A stretch of DNA of 64,000 nucleotides from Muricomes intestini (GTDB taxonomy: Bacteria; Bacillota; Clostridia; Lachnospirales; Lachnospiraceae), in contig NZ_SLZZ01000001.1 in NCBI RefSeq assembly GCF_004346165.1, positions 265,225-329,224 on the forward strand. Direction: 5' to 3'. Below the pieces are notes generated by a model that saw only the letters and a program-made list of their open reading frames with translations, was not told the DNA's origin and did not search any database. Numbering within the stretch: position 1 is the first letter of the stretch; each line of letters begins with the position of its first letter. Shown in pieces: positions 36,756-45,813 of this stretch. A program made the position numbers and the translations under genes.

Positions 36756-37547
36756 ATGGGAGAAGTTATTGTCATTACATCCGGAAAAGGCGGGGTCGGG
36801 AAGACGACCACGACAGCGAATATAGGAATCGGCCTGGCACAGCTTGGCAAGAAAATTATTGTCATAGACACAGATTTAGGTCTGAGGAATCTGGATGTAG
36901 TCATGGGGCTTGAAAATAGGATTGTCTATAATCTGGTTGATGTGATAGAAGGAAGCTGCCGCCTGAAACAGGCTTTGATCAAGGACAAGCGTTTTCCTGA
37001 ACTGTATCTGCTTCCGTCTGCCCAGACTAGAGATAAGACTGCAGTTTCACCGGAACAGATGCGAAAGCTTATTGCAGACTTGAAGGATGAATTTGATTAT
37101 ATCCTTCTGGACTGTCCTGCCGGAATTGAGCAAGGCTTTGAAAACGCTGTGGCCGGGGCTGACAGAGCAATTATCGTTACTACGCCGGAAGTATCGGCTA
37201 TCCGGGATGCAGACCGTATCATCGGTCTTCTGGAGATCCACGGAATCAAGAAAAATGATTTGATTATTAATCGGCTTCGGATAGACATGGTAAAACACGG
37301 GGATATGATGTCCGTGGAGGATGTCACTGAGATTCTGGCAATTCATCTGCTGGGGGTGATTCCTGATGACGAGCATGTAGTTATAGCAACGAATCAGGGA
37401 GAGCCTATCGTCGGTACGGATTGTATGGCAGGTCAGGCGTATTCAAATGTCTGCAGACGCATTCTGGGAGAAGAAGTTCCGGCCATGGATTTTGGTAAGA
37501 CGGAAGGATTTCTTGCAAGATTTTCCAGCCTGTTTAAAAGAAATTAG
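36756..37547 (+). CDS. minD: Septum site-determining ATPase MinD
   Basis: 263 aa ParA/MinD ATPase with the deviant Walker A SGKGGVGKTTTTANIG and a C-terminal amphipathic membrane-targeting helix (GFLARFSSLFKRN). Recruits MinC to the membrane and is displaced by MinE. AGGAGGAAG precedes the ATG. Confidence 0.97.
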   Translation: MGEVIVITSGKGGVGKTTTTANIGIGLAQLGKKIIVIDTDLGLRNLDVVMGLENRIVYNLVDVIEGSCRLKQALIKDKRFPELYLLPSAQTRDKTAVSPEQMRKLIADLKDEFDYILLDCPAGIEQGFENAVAGADRAIIVTTPEVSAIRDADRIIGLLEIHGIKKNDLIINRLRIDMVKHGDMMSVEDVTEILAIHLLGVIPDDEHVVIATNQGEPIVGTDCMAGQAYSNVCRRILGEEVPAMDFGKTEGFLARFSSLFKRN

Positions 37548-37559
37548 GAGGGAAATGCT

Positions 37560-37769
37560 ATGAGTGTACCATCTGTTGATGTTGCGAAAGAGAGACTGAA
37601 AACTCTGCTGTTGGCAGACAGAATGCAGTGCACACCCGAAACGGCGGAAAAATTTTCCGCGGATATTTATCATACAATATCGAAGTACTTGGAAATTAAC
37701 CCCAAGGATTTTAACATTCAGATAACACATACAGATATACATATTAAGATTACAGGAGAGAAACATTGA
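37560..37769 (+). CDS. minE: Cell division topological specificity factor MinE (short)
   Basis: 69 aa with the MinE core AKERLKTLLLADRMQCTPE and ISKYLEINPKDFNIQI. It is short against the usual 85-90 residues; the missing part is at the C-terminus after the last beta strand. Its presence implies an oscillating Min system rather than the DivIVA-type. The stop TGA overlaps the TTG start of rodA. Confidence 0.93.
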   Translation: MSVPSVDVAKERLKTLLLADRMQCTPETAEKFSADIYHTISKYLEINPKDFNIQITHTDIHIKITGEKH

Positions 37770-38896
37770 AATTTATTTTTCAGAATATCAGGCAAAGATA
37801 TCATTTAAAAGACTATAAATTCGGTCTGGCAGCACTTGTGACTGCAATTTCCATTATCGGTATTTTTGTGGTGGGAAGTGCACAGGCCGCCGTTCAGGGA
37901 AAGCAGATTGCAGGGGTCATACTCGGAACCATAGTCATGATTGTTATTTCCTTAATTGATTATGAGTGGGTACTGAATTTATATTGGCCGCTGTACGGGC
38001 TCAATCTTATCCTGCTTCTGGCAGTCCGGTTTTTTGGTGAAAAGGTGAATGGAGCAACCAGATGGCTGGATCTGGGCTTTGTTCAATTTCAGCCTTCGGA
38101 TCTGACCAAAATAATTACTATTTTGTTTTTTGCAAAATTCCTTATGGAGCGAAAGCAGAAAATAAACAATAAAATGACGATTATACAGGCGGTTGCTCTT
38201 ATTTTTCCTTCATTGTTTTTGATTTATAAGCAGCCAAACCTTTCCAATACAATCTGTCTGGCCGCATTGTTTTGTATTATGTTATATATGGGGGGCTTAA
38301 GTTACAAGTTCATTGGAACGGTGCTTGCGATAGTGATTCCCGCTTCCATTTTACTTCTGGCGGCGGCGGTGCAGCCAAACCAGCCGTTTTTAAAAGGCTA
38401 TCAGCAGAAACGTATTCTCGCCTGGCTGGAACCTGAAAAGTATGCTACGGATGAAGCATACCAGCAGATTAATTCTGTCATGGCTATTGGCTCCGGAATG
38501 CTGACAGGCAAAGGATATAATAATAACACAACAACGTCTGTAAAAAACGGAAATTTTATTTCAGAACCCCAGACAGACTTTATTTTTGCAATTGTTGGAG
38601 AAGAATTAGGATTTGTGGGTTGTTGTATTGTAATAATTTTGTTATTATTAATAGTAATTGACTGCATTTTGATTGGTACTAAAGCAAAAGACACGGGAGG
38701 AAAGCTTATTTGCGGTGGAGTTGCCACACTAATAGCAATACAGACATTTATTAATATTAGTGTGGCAACGCAGATGTTCCCAAATACAGGAATCTCATTG
38801 CCCTTTGTAAGTTATGGACTGACTTCCATAGTGTGCTTTTATATGGGAATTGGTTTTGTTCTGAATGTGGGCTTGCAGCCTAATAAATATCAATAG
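37766..38896 (+). CDS. rodA: Peptidoglycan glycosyltransferase RodA
   Basis: SEDS-family polymerase that works with PBP2 in wall elongation. It is 376 aa with about ten membrane helices. Family segments include GATRWLDLGFVQFQPSDL and the C-terminal GISLPFVSYGLTS. The TTG start lies six bases after ACAGGAGAG and overlaps the minE stop. Separation from mrdA by minCDE is a typical clostridial arrangement. Confidence 0.95.
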   Translation: MKFIFQNIRQRYHLKDYKFGLAALVTAISIIGIFVVGSAQAAVQGKQIAGVILGTIVMIVISLIDYEWVLNLYWPLYGLNLILLLAVRFFGEKVNGATRWLDLGFVQFQPSDLTKIITILFFAKFLMERKQKINNKMTIIQAVALIFPSLFLIYKQPNLSNTICLAALFCIMLYMGGLSYKFIGTVLAIVIPASILLLAAAVQPNQPFLKGYQQKRILAWLEPEKYATDEAYQQINSVMAIGSGMLTGKGYNNNTTTSVKNGNFISEPQTDFIFAIVGEELGFVGCCIVIILLLLIVIDCILIGTKAKDTGGKLICGGVATLIAIQTFINISVATQMFPNTGISLPFVSYGLTSIVCFYMGIGFVLNVGLQPNKYQ

Positions 38897-38908
38897 AGGA
38901 GAACAGAT

Positions 38909-39304
38909 ATGAATATAGGATTGGTCGCACATGATGCGAAAAAGAAATTGATGCAGAACTTTTGTATTGCATACAGAGGGATTTTAAGCAAACATAGCCT
39001 GTTTGCCACTGAAACTACCGGGAATCTGGTAGAAAGCGTAACAAACTTAAATATCCATAAATATCTTGCGGGACATTTAGGTGGACATCAGCAGATTGGT
39101 GCACAAATTGAGCATAATGATATGGATTTGCTGATATTTTTCCGGGATCCGCTGACACCGCGTTCACATGAGCCGGATGTCAATGATATTGTAAAGTTGT
39201 GTGATATTTATAATATTCCCATAGCAACCAACATTGCGACAGCGGAAGCATTGATTTTAGCACTGGACAGAGGAGACCTTGACTGGCGTGAAATGTATAA
39301 ATAG
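38909..39304 (+). CDS. mgsA: Methylglyoxal synthase
   Basis: Converts dihydroxyacetone phosphate to methylglyoxal and phosphate, a bypass of lower glycolysis. At 131 aa, it has the family start LVAHDAKKKLM, the GGHQQIGAQI segment and the catalytic aspartate in MDLLIFFRDPL. It sits inside a cell-shape operon, with no obvious functional link to its neighbours. Confidence 0.95.
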   Translation: MNIGLVAHDAKKKLMQNFCIAYRGILSKHSLFATETTGNLVESVTNLNIHKYLAGHLGGHQQIGAQIEHNDMDLLIFFRDPLTPRSHEPDVNDIVKLCDIYNIPIATNIATAEALILALDRGDLDWREMYK

Positions 39305-40271
39305 AATAGCCGCTGCTGCAGTATGTGTAGTGCTTACACTGTTTTCAGGCGGGTGCAGTACCTTTGGGGGGACACCTTCTGCAGCAGAGAAATATGAACA
39401 GCAGTATTATAATAAATCATTGTATCAGGACAAGCTATTTGCCTCAGATTTGTGTGTGGCAGATACAGATGTTCCCTTGGAGGGTTACATGACGGATGAA
39501 AGTCTTCATGCAGCTGGACTCTTTGATTTGAAAAATGAAAAAGTTCTTTATTCAGATAAGATACACGAGAAACTTTTTCCGGCCAGTACAACAAAAATCA
39601 TGACTGCATATCTCACTCTAAAATATGGCAACCCGGATGACATTGTAACAGTGGGATCTGATGCGGTTCAGTTTTCATATGATGAACAAGTATGTGGACT
39701 TCAGGCCGGAGATACAGTAACTCTTTATGACCTGCTTTGTGGTCTTGTTTTATATTCAGGCAATGATAGTGCCGTGGCCATCGCTGAGTATCTGGGAGGA
39801 AGTATAGAGGGTTTTGCTGAAATGATGAACAAGGAGGCAAATGCCCTTGGCGCTACTAACACTCATTTTGTCAATCCTCATGGTCTGCAGGATGACAATC
39901 ACTACACAACTGCATATGATTTGTATCTCATGTTTAATGCCTGTACAAAGGACCAGCGCTTTCTGGATATTATTTCCATGGATTCCTATGCCGGCACACT
40001 AAAAAGCACTGACGGAACGGTCCGCACAGTGGAATGGATGCCGACAAACTATTATTCTCAGGGATTGGTAAAAGCACCTTCAGGCATAAACATATTCGGC
40101 GGAAAAACGGGAACAACGGATGAAGCCGGCTCCTGTGTTATCTTATACAGCCAGGATATGGAAAATAACCCTTACATATCTATTGTAATGGGTGCGCCTG
40201 ACAAAGATATTTTGTACAGTGATATGACGTCCCTTCTGACAGCCGGAATCCACGGTACATCAGCAGACTAA
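39288..40271 (+). CDS. D-alanyl-D-alanine carboxypeptidase, probable lipoprotein
   Basis: Class C low-molecular-weight PBP that trims the terminal D-Ala of wall peptides. An N-terminal hydrophobic segment ends in FSGGC, a plausible though imperfect lipobox. The active-site motifs are S-T-T-K in PASTTKIMTAYL, SGNDS and KTGTT. About 327 aa from GTG 39288; an in-frame TTG at 39279 lies only three bases from GAGGAG. Overlaps the end of mgsA and closes the operon before a strong terminator. Confidence 0.9.
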   Translation: MKCINRIAAAAVCVVLTLFSGGCSTFGGTPSAAEKYEQQYYNKSLYQDKLFASDLCVADTDVPLEGYMTDESLHAAGLFDLKNEKVLYSDKIHEKLFPASTTKIMTAYLTLKYGNPDDIVTVGSDAVQFSYDEQVCGLQAGDTVTLYDLLCGLVLYSGNDSAVAIAEYLGGSIEGFAEMMNKEANALGATNTHFVNPHGLQDDNHYTTAYDLYLMFNACTKDQRFLDIISMDSYAGTLKSTDGTVRTVEWMPTNYYSQGLVKAPSGINIFGGKTGTTDEAGSCVILYSQDMENNPYISIVMGAPDKDILYSDMTSLLTAGIHGTSAD

Positions 40272-40320
40272 AAAATGTATGGACAAAAAGTGTTAAATTA
40301 CTTTTTGCCCATACATTTTT
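40270..40320. terminator. Bidirectional terminator
   Basis: A 21-bp stem (40271-40291 with 40300-40320, one mismatch) with A-run on the left and T-run on the right. It can end both the cell-shape operon and the minus-strand DUF378 gene. Confidence 0.85.
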
Positions 40321-40340
40321 ATATAACAATTGCTCTGAAA

Positions 40341-40544
40341 TTACTCTGACATGCCTTTGATTCTTCCGAACAGGCTGATTAGATAAAGACCGCACAAACC
40401 GATGATCGTATAAATTATTCTGGAAAGCCAGCTTAAATTTCCAAAGAGAAAGGCTACTAAATCGAATCGAAAAATGCCAACCAGAAGCCAGTTGACCGCT
40501 CCAATAATCACCAGAGTTAGAGCAGTGTAATCAAACCACTTCAT
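40341..40544 (-). CDS. DUF378 (YuzA-like) small membrane protein
   Basis: 67 aa with two transmembrane helices. The family pattern is YTALTLVIIGAVNWLLVGIFRFD at the start and IIYTIIGLCGLYL at the end. Function unknown. A strong AGGAGGAAA lies upstream on the minus strand. Divergent from the next gene. Confidence 0.88.
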   Translation of the reverse strand: MKWFDYTALTLVIIGAVNWLLVGIFRFDLVAFLFGNLSWLSRIIYTIIGLCGLYLISLFGRIKGMSE

Positions 40545-40613
40545 ATTATTTCCTCCTTTTCCATATCGATGCTTTTATTATTGCCACAAAAACTGGAAAT
40601 ATACATTTAAAAA

Positions 40614-40622
40614 TGTTATACT
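40614..40622 (+). promoter_or_regulatory. Extended -10 promoter of the adaptor-like gene
   Basis: TGTTATACT (TG plus -10 TATACT at 40617-40622), with a weak -35 TGGAAA at 40594. Confidence 0.5.
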
Positions 40623-40664
40623 AAAGTCTGATTTTATTTTGTACCATTTACAGGAGGGTATATT

Positions 40665-42044
40665 TTGCGGGCCAAAAAGATTACTTCCATTAACATAAAA
40701 CAATATAAAAGAAAACGTGAGATGAATATAGGAGTTTTTATTTTTGCCATTGTGTTCATTTATCTTATAATAACAGTTATCATGTATGCCACGCAGGATA
40801 GGGTATCTATCTATGAAGTACGCGAAGGCAGCATTCTCAACGATCATTCTTATAACGGACTTGTTATCAGGGATGAGACAGTAGTAAATGCAGAAGAATC
40901 GGGATACATCAATTATTGCCAGGGTGAAAGCAGCAAAGTAAAATCCGGTGCCAATGTATATGTTGTTTCCTCTAAAAAAATGTCCTATGATGATAAAGCA
41001 AAAGAAGGAGCTGTCCCCTTAAGTCAGGAACAGCAGGATACACTCAGAATTAAAACGCAGAATTTTAATGAGAATTTTAATACACAAAAATTTTCGTCTG
41101 TTTATTCCTTAAAAAATGAGATTGCAAATGCCTTCCTGTTTGCGTCCAATCAGACCCAAACTTCCCGTATAGAAGAAATGATTGCAGACAGCGGCAGCGA
41201 TGTAAACATTTACAGGGCCCCTCAGGACGGAATTCTTGTATTAGATTCCGACGGGTATGAGTCTCTGACTGCAGATTCCTTTCAGAAAAAGGATTTTGAC
41301 AAGAGCAGCTACAAGAAAGTAAGCCTTGAAGATAACATGAAGGTTGAAAAGGACAAGCCGGCCTACAAGCTTATAGCAAGTGAAGACTGGTCCGTTCTTA
41401 TAGAGCTAGATGAAGATACAGCAAAGAAATTATCCGATTTGAGCTATGTAAAAACGCGTATTGACAAAGACAGTGAGTCAATATGGGCTGATTTTTCCAT
41501 TGTGAAGAAGGGTGCAGAATATTACGGAAAGCTGGATTATGATAACTCAATGATTCGTTATGCCGATGACAGGTTCCTGAATGTAGAGCTTATACTGGAG
41601 GATGAACGAGGATTAAAAATTCCCAGGAGCAGTGTAGTAGAGCAGGAGTTTTATGTAGTGCCTCAGGAATATATTACCTCAGGCGGCAATAGTTCGTCTT
41701 CAGGGGTTATGGTCCGGGGAAAAGGTGGGACAGCTGTTTTTCAGACAGCTGATATCTACAAATCCACAAAGGATAAAAAAGTGTATTTAAGTCCTCTGGA
41801 AATAAAGGCCGGTACAGTGCTCATAAAACCTGAATCTTCTGAGACAATGGAATTGTCTGAAACAAAAGCCTTAAAGGGAGTCTATAACATTAATAAGGGA
41901 TATGCTGTATTCAGGCAGGTCACTATTTTAGCTGAAAGTGATGAATATTACATTGTGCAGGAAGGTGATCCATACGGACTGTACAATTACGACCATATTG
42001 CACAGGAGGGTAATTCTGTCAGGGCAGATGAAGTTGTATTTTAA
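40665..42044 (+). CDS. HlyD-like membrane adaptor protein
   Basis: 459 aa. One N-terminal membrane helix (about 22-42) is preceded by basic residues. The large outside part starts with an HlyD/biotinyl-lipoyl-like segment (SYNGLVIRDETVV to GYINYCQGESSKVKSGANVY) and ends in a beta-rich region. Members in Lachnospiraceae are annotated HlyD-family adaptors but this one has no transporter gene nearby. Its position ahead of sepF may point to division or envelope work. The TTG start follows AGGAGGGT. Confidence 0.75.
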   Translation: MRAKKITSINIKQYKRKREMNIGVFIFAIVFIYLIITVIMYATQDRVSIYEVREGSILNDHSYNGLVIRDETVVNAEESGYINYCQGESSKVKSGANVYVVSSKKMSYDDKAKEGAVPLSQEQQDTLRIKTQNFNENFNTQKFSSVYSLKNEIANAFLFASNQTQTSRIEEMIADSGSDVNIYRAPQDGILVLDSDGYESLTADSFQKKDFDKSSYKKVSLEDNMKVEKDKPAYKLIASEDWSVLIELDEDTAKKLSDLSYVKTRIDKDSESIWADFSIVKKGAEYYGKLDYDNSMIRYADDRFLNVELILEDERGLKIPRSSVVEQEFYVVPQEYITSGGNSSSSGVMVRGKGGTAVFQTADIYKSTKDKKVYLSPLEIKAGTVLIKPESSETMELSETKALKGVYNINKGYAVFRQVTILAESDEYYIVQEGDPYGLYNYDHIAQEGNSVRADEVVF

Positions 42045-42061
42045 ACAGAGAGGTGAGAAAA

Positions 42062-42754
42062 ATGATAAAAGAGCAGTTGGAAGAGGTTGAAAGGAAAATA
42101 CAGGCTGCCTGTGAGAGAGCCGGAAGAAAGCGGGATGAAGTGACGCTGATTGCTGTAAGCAAAACAAAACCTGTATCTGACCTTTGGGAAGCATATAATC
42201 ATGGCGTACGCTTTTTCGGCGAGAATAAAGTACAGGAACTTACAGAGAAATATGACGCCCTTCCCGGAGACATTCAATGGCACATGATTGGGCATCTCCA
42301 GACAAATAAAGTAAAATATATTATTGGTAAGGTTGCAATGATTCATTCCGTAGATTCCCTGAAGCTTGCCAAGACTATTGAGAAAGAATCTGCAAAGAAA
42401 AATTGTGTGACTCAGATCCTGATCGAGGTGAATGTGGCTGAAGAGGAGAGTAAATTTGGACTTAAAATAAATGAAGTAATTCCATTTGTTGAAAAAATAG
42501 CTTTATTTGATCACATTAAGGTTTGCGGGCTTATGACAATTGCTCCATTTGTTGAAAATCCTGAAGATAATCGCTTAATTTTCGCTAATTTACAGAAATT
42601 ATCTGTTGACATTAAGAAGAAAAACATTGATAATGTTAATGTAAGTATACTTTCAATGGGGATGACCAATGATTACGAGGTTGCAATTGAAGAAGGGGCA
42701 ACTCTTGTTCGCGTGGGGACCGGAATCTTTGGTGCCAGGAATTACGGCATATAG
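42062..42754 (+). CDS. PLP homeostasis protein YggS/YlmE
   Basis: 230 aa alanine-racemase-fold PLP-binding protein involved in vitamin B6 homeostasis. The PLP lysine lies in LIAVSKTKPV, and GENKVQEL and HMIGHLQTNK are conserved segments. ATG 42062 is seven bases after AGAGAGG. The order yggS-sepF-ylmH is the widely conserved ylm cluster. Confidence 0.95.
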   Translation: MIKEQLEEVERKIQAACERAGRKRDEVTLIAVSKTKPVSDLWEAYNHGVRFFGENKVQELTEKYDALPGDIQWHMIGHLQTNKVKYIIGKVAMIHSVDSLKLAKTIEKESAKKNCVTQILIEVNVAEEESKFGLKINEVIPFVEKIALFDHIKVCGLMTIAPFVENPEDNRLIFANLQKLSVDIKKKNIDNVNVSILSMGMTNDYEVAIEEGATLVRVGTGIFGARNYGI

Positions 42755-42795
42755 TGCATAATAAACTGGAACAGAAAGTGTCTTTAAAAATATAT

Positions 42796-42816
42796 TTATG
42801 CATTGGGAGTGCATAA
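42796..42816. promoter_or_regulatory. Inverted repeat upstream of sepF
   Basis: TTATGCA, seven bases, TGCATAA, ending five bases before the sepF AGGAG. A third TGCATAA lies at 42757-42763. It could be an operator or an RNA hairpin near the ribosome site. Confidence 0.4.
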
Positions 42817-42831
42817 GATAGGAGTGTAAAG

Positions 42832-43365
42832 ATGGGTGTGTTTGATAAATTTCTGGACATCATGAAATTGAATGACGATGAATATGACGATGACGATTTC
42901 TATGATGACGAATTTGATAATGACGACTTTGATGAAAAACCTCGTCATTCGCTGTTTGGCAAGAAGTCCAGCAGGGACGAATATGACGATTTTGATATCC
43001 AGGAGGAGAAAAAATCTGTACCGGCGGGCGGTAAGGTGACACCTATGCGTCAGCCTGTTTCCAGGAGAAGTGCCACTATGGAGGTTTGCGTAGTAAAGCC
43101 TTCATCCGTGGATGATTCAAGGGAGATTACAGAGACATTGCTGGCAGGACGTACAGTGATTCTGAATCTGGAAGGTATGGATCTGGAAATAGCACAGCGC
43201 ATCATTGATTTTATTTCCGGTGCCACTTTCGCGATTAACGGTAACCTTCAGAAGATATCTAATTATATTTTTCTTGTGACACCGACGAATGTGGATATCT
43301 CCGGTGATTTGCAGGATTTATTGGGGGGATCCATGGAGTCGGCTAATGTAAGGGGAAGATATTAA
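42832..43365 (+). CDS. sepF: Cell division protein SepF
   Basis: FtsZ-binding membrane anchor of the Z-ring, 177 aa. A short N-terminal amphipathic helix (MGVFDKFLDIMKL) is followed by a very acidic linker (about residues 14-40) and the C-terminal SepF fold (VCVVKPSSVDDSREI onward). Ribosome site AGGAG. Confidence 0.95.
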   Translation: MGVFDKFLDIMKLNDDEYDDDDFYDDEFDNDDFDEKPRHSLFGKKSSRDEYDDFDIQEEKKSVPAGGKVTPMRQPVSRRSATMEVCVVKPSSVDDSREITETLLAGRTVILNLEGMDLEIAQRIIDFISGATFAINGNLQKISNYIFLVTPTNVDISGDLQDLLGGSMESANVRGRY

Positions 43366-43372
43366 GTCTGCT

Positions 43373-44155
43373 ATGTTGAAGGATGAACAATTATTGGAAA
43401 AGCGGTTGATTGAGTTGTCAAGGACGGCCTGCTACCGTAATGTTATTACATATTCGGATTTTTTAAATTTGAATGAACTGAATATTTTGCATTCTCTGCC
43501 GAAGGATAAGCTTTATACAGCTTATGTAACTTTTGGCGGATATGACTCAGCAGAGCGTCAGATGGCAGCATTTCTACCTGATGCTCTTTCTTTTAGTAGA
43601 ACCGGGAAGATAGATTCGGCAGACCTTGGATTTCCCTTTGTGGCTGTTGGCATAGTGCCGCTCCATGAAAAGTTTGCGCAGGCTCTCACACACCGTGACT
43701 ACCTGGGGGCAATTCTTAACCTTGGAATTGAACGCTCTAAATTGGGTGATATTCTAATTGAAGGAGAAAAAGCGGTTGTTTTTATCGATGACGGGCTTAG
43801 TTCTTTTTTGCAGGAGGAATTAAGAAGAGTAAGCCACACCAGTGTAAAACTCAGCAGAATAAATCTTAGAGATTATGGGTATTCTCCCCGCTTTGAGGAA
43901 ATCAAGGGAACTGTCGCATCGGTCCGCCTGGACAGCCTTCTCTCACTGGCTTTTTCTTCTTCACGTACAAAGCTTAGTGGCCTTATTGAAGGCGGTAAGG
44001 TATTCATCAATGGAAAACTCATGACAACTAACTCCTGCCAGGTAAGAGAAGAGGATGTTATTTCCGTCAGGGGAATGGGAAAATTCAGGTATAAAGGAAT
44101 TGTATCACATACAAAGAAGAATAGGATTTTTGTTTTGCTCCATAAATATATATAA
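43373..44155 (+). CDS. ylmH: YlmH-family S4-domain RNA-binding protein
   Basis: 260 aa with a C-terminal S4 domain (RLDSLLSLAFSSSRTKLSGLI). YlmH has been linked to ribosome rescue and to division phenotypes in Gram-positives. The ribosome site is weak, so it may depend on read-through translation from sepF (seven-base gap). Confidence 0.92.
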   Translation: MLKDEQLLEKRLIELSRTACYRNVITYSDFLNLNELNILHSLPKDKLYTAYVTFGGYDSAERQMAAFLPDALSFSRTGKIDSADLGFPFVAVGIVPLHEKFAQALTHRDYLGAILNLGIERSKLGDILIEGEKAVVFIDDGLSSFLQEELRRVSHTSVKLSRINLRDYGYSPRFEEIKGTVASVRLDSLLSLAFSSSRTKLSGLIEGGKVFINGKLMTTNSCQVREEDVISVRGMGKFRYKGIVSHTKKNRIFVLLHKYI

Positions 44156-44168
44156 GAACACAACTATG

Positions 44169-44242
44169 CCGCTAAGCTCGAAAAAACCTCGCTAAGCCAG
44201 CAGGTTGTACTTTACTGCTAGGTTCGAAAGAACCTCACTAAG
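44169..44242 (+). repeat. Repeat family C, short copy between ylmH and lspA
   Basis: Two modules, GCTAAGCTCGAAAAAACCTC and a diverged GCTAGGTTCGAAAGAACCTC, each followed by (G/A)CTAAG. The second contains a perfect AGGTTC-GAAA-GAACCT hairpin. It starts 13 bases after the ylmH stop and ends just ahead of the lspA ribosome site. Confidence 0.7.
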
Positions 44243-44254
44243 AGGAGTATAAGC

Positions 44255-44785
44255 ATGAGGGAAAAAATGAACAATAAGAAAATAAAAAACATTCAAAGTT
44301 ATTTACTGGCTGTACTAGGGTGTGCCGCACTGATATTAGCAGACCAGTTTACGAAGCATCTAGCCGTCCTGCACTTGAAAAATCAGGAGCCTTTTATTAT
44401 CTGGAAAGGCGTATTCAAATTGGAGTATTTGGAAAATCGAGGAGCCGCCTTTGGTATTATGCAGAACAGACAGGTTTTGTTCAGTCTGGGAGCCATCCTG
44501 ATTGTCTGCCTGATTGGATATTTTTATGGCCGTATGCCGCATACGCCCCGGTTTTATCTGCTTCGTATCTGTTCAGTCATGGTTTGCGCAGGTGCTGTGG
44601 GAAATCTGATAGACAGGGTGCGGCAGAATTATGTGGTGGATTTTTTCTATTTTGAACTGATAGATTTTCCTATTTTCAATGTAGCTGACTGCTATGTTGT
44701 GGTTTCCTGCATTTTGTTTGGATTTGCGATTCTTTTCTATTATAAAGAAGAGGAATTAAGCTGTTTCACTCACAAGAAAGAATAG
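44255..44785 (+). CDS. lspA: Lipoprotein signal peptidase
   Basis: Aspartic membrane protease that cleaves prolipoprotein signals. It is 176 aa with four membrane helices. Catalytic aspartates are expected in GNLIDRVRQNYVVDF and FNVADCYV. ATG follows GAGGAG. Possible client here: the lipoprotein-like carboxypeptidase at 39288. Confidence 0.95.
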   Translation: MREKMNNKKIKNIQSYLLAVLGCAALILADQFTKHLAVLHLKNQEPFIIWKGVFKLEYLENRGAAFGIMQNRQVLFSLGAILIVCLIGYFYGRMPHTPRFYLLRICSVMVCAGAVGNLIDRVRQNYVVDFFYFELIDFPIFNVADCYVVVSCILFGFAILFYYKEEELSCFTHKKE

Positions 44786-44811
44786 ACGCAGAATAGAAAG
44801 GAGGGAAACAG

Positions 44812-45717
44812 TTGGAAAATTTACTTTTTACAGCAGAAGAAGCAGGGGTGAGAATTGATAAGTTCCTCTCAAATGCTGTTCCCGACATTTCCAGGTCTTA
44901 TATCCAAAAATTAATTGACAATGGGGCAGTCACTGTGAATGGAAAAAACATTAAATCCAATTACAAAACAAGCTCCGGGGACCTAATTGCCATGTACCTC
45001 CCAGAACCGGAAATTCTGGACATTCAGCCGGAAGATATTTCTCTGGATATTTTATACGAGGACAATGATATCTTGGTTGTAAATAAGCCCAAGGGCATGG
45101 TAGTTCACCCGTCACCCGGACATTACAGTCATACACTTGTCAATGCGGTTTTGTTTCACTGCAGGGATAATCTGTCTGGGATCAATGGTATATTAAGACC
45201 AGGAATTGTGCATCGGATAGATAAAGATACAACAGGCTCTTTACTCATCTGTAAAAACGATGCCTCACACCGAAAACTGGCAGCTCAGCTTAAGGAACAT
45301 AACATCACCAGGAAGTATCATGCCATTGTACATGGAAATTTGAAAGAAGATACTGGTACTATCGATGCTCCTATAGGTCGCCATCCGACAGAACGGAAAA
45401 AAATGAGCATAAATGCCCCTCATGGACGCAGTGCTGTTACACATTACAGGGTCCTGGAGCGTTTCGGAAACTTTACCTACACTGAATGTGAACTGGAAAC
45501 CGGGCGCACACATCAAATACGAGTCCACATGGCAGGTATCCATCATCCGATAGTAGGAGATACTGTCTATGGACCGGCAAAATGTCCGTTTAAATTGGAG
45601 GGACAGACCCTTCATGCAAAAACTCTTGGCATCATACATCCAACTACCGGAAAATATATGGAATTTGACGCTCCACTCCCGGAATACTTTTTAGAGTTGC
45701 TGAATAAGCTGAGATAG
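44812..45717 (+). CDS. rluD: RluA/RluD-family pseudouridine synthase
   Basis: 301 aa with an N-terminal S4 domain (RIDKFLSNAVPDISRSYIQKLI) and the catalytic aspartate in HRIDKDTTGSLL. Probably acts on 23S rRNA; the exact sites are not readable. The TTG start lies six bases after AAGGAGGG. The lspA-rluD order is conserved in Firmicutes. Confidence 0.93.
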   Translation: MENLLFTAEEAGVRIDKFLSNAVPDISRSYIQKLIDNGAVTVNGKNIKSNYKTSSGDLIAMYLPEPEILDIQPEDISLDILYEDNDILVVNKPKGMVVHPSPGHYSHTLVNAVLFHCRDNLSGINGILRPGIVHRIDKDTTGSLLICKNDASHRKLAAQLKEHNITRKYHAIVHGNLKEDTGTIDAPIGRHPTERKKMSINAPHGRSAVTHYRVLERFGNFTYTECELETGRTHQIRVHMAGIHHPIVGDTVYGPAKCPFKLEGQTLHAKTLGIIHPTTGKYMEFDAPLPEYFLELLNKLR

Positions 45718-45720
45718 ACA

Positions 45721-45749
45721 TTGTAAAATTTTCCGACATCTTGTATAAT
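45721..45749 (+). promoter_or_regulatory. Sigma-A promoter of the cytidylate-kinase-like gene
   Basis: TTGTAA (45721-45726), 17-bp spacer, TATAAT (45744-45749). It starts three bases after the rluD stop. Confidence 0.75.
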
Positions 45750-45813
45750 AATTAGTGTAACGACCACATAGGTGGAATAGAAAAGCTGTTTGACGTGAAG
45801 GAGAGTGACTGAT

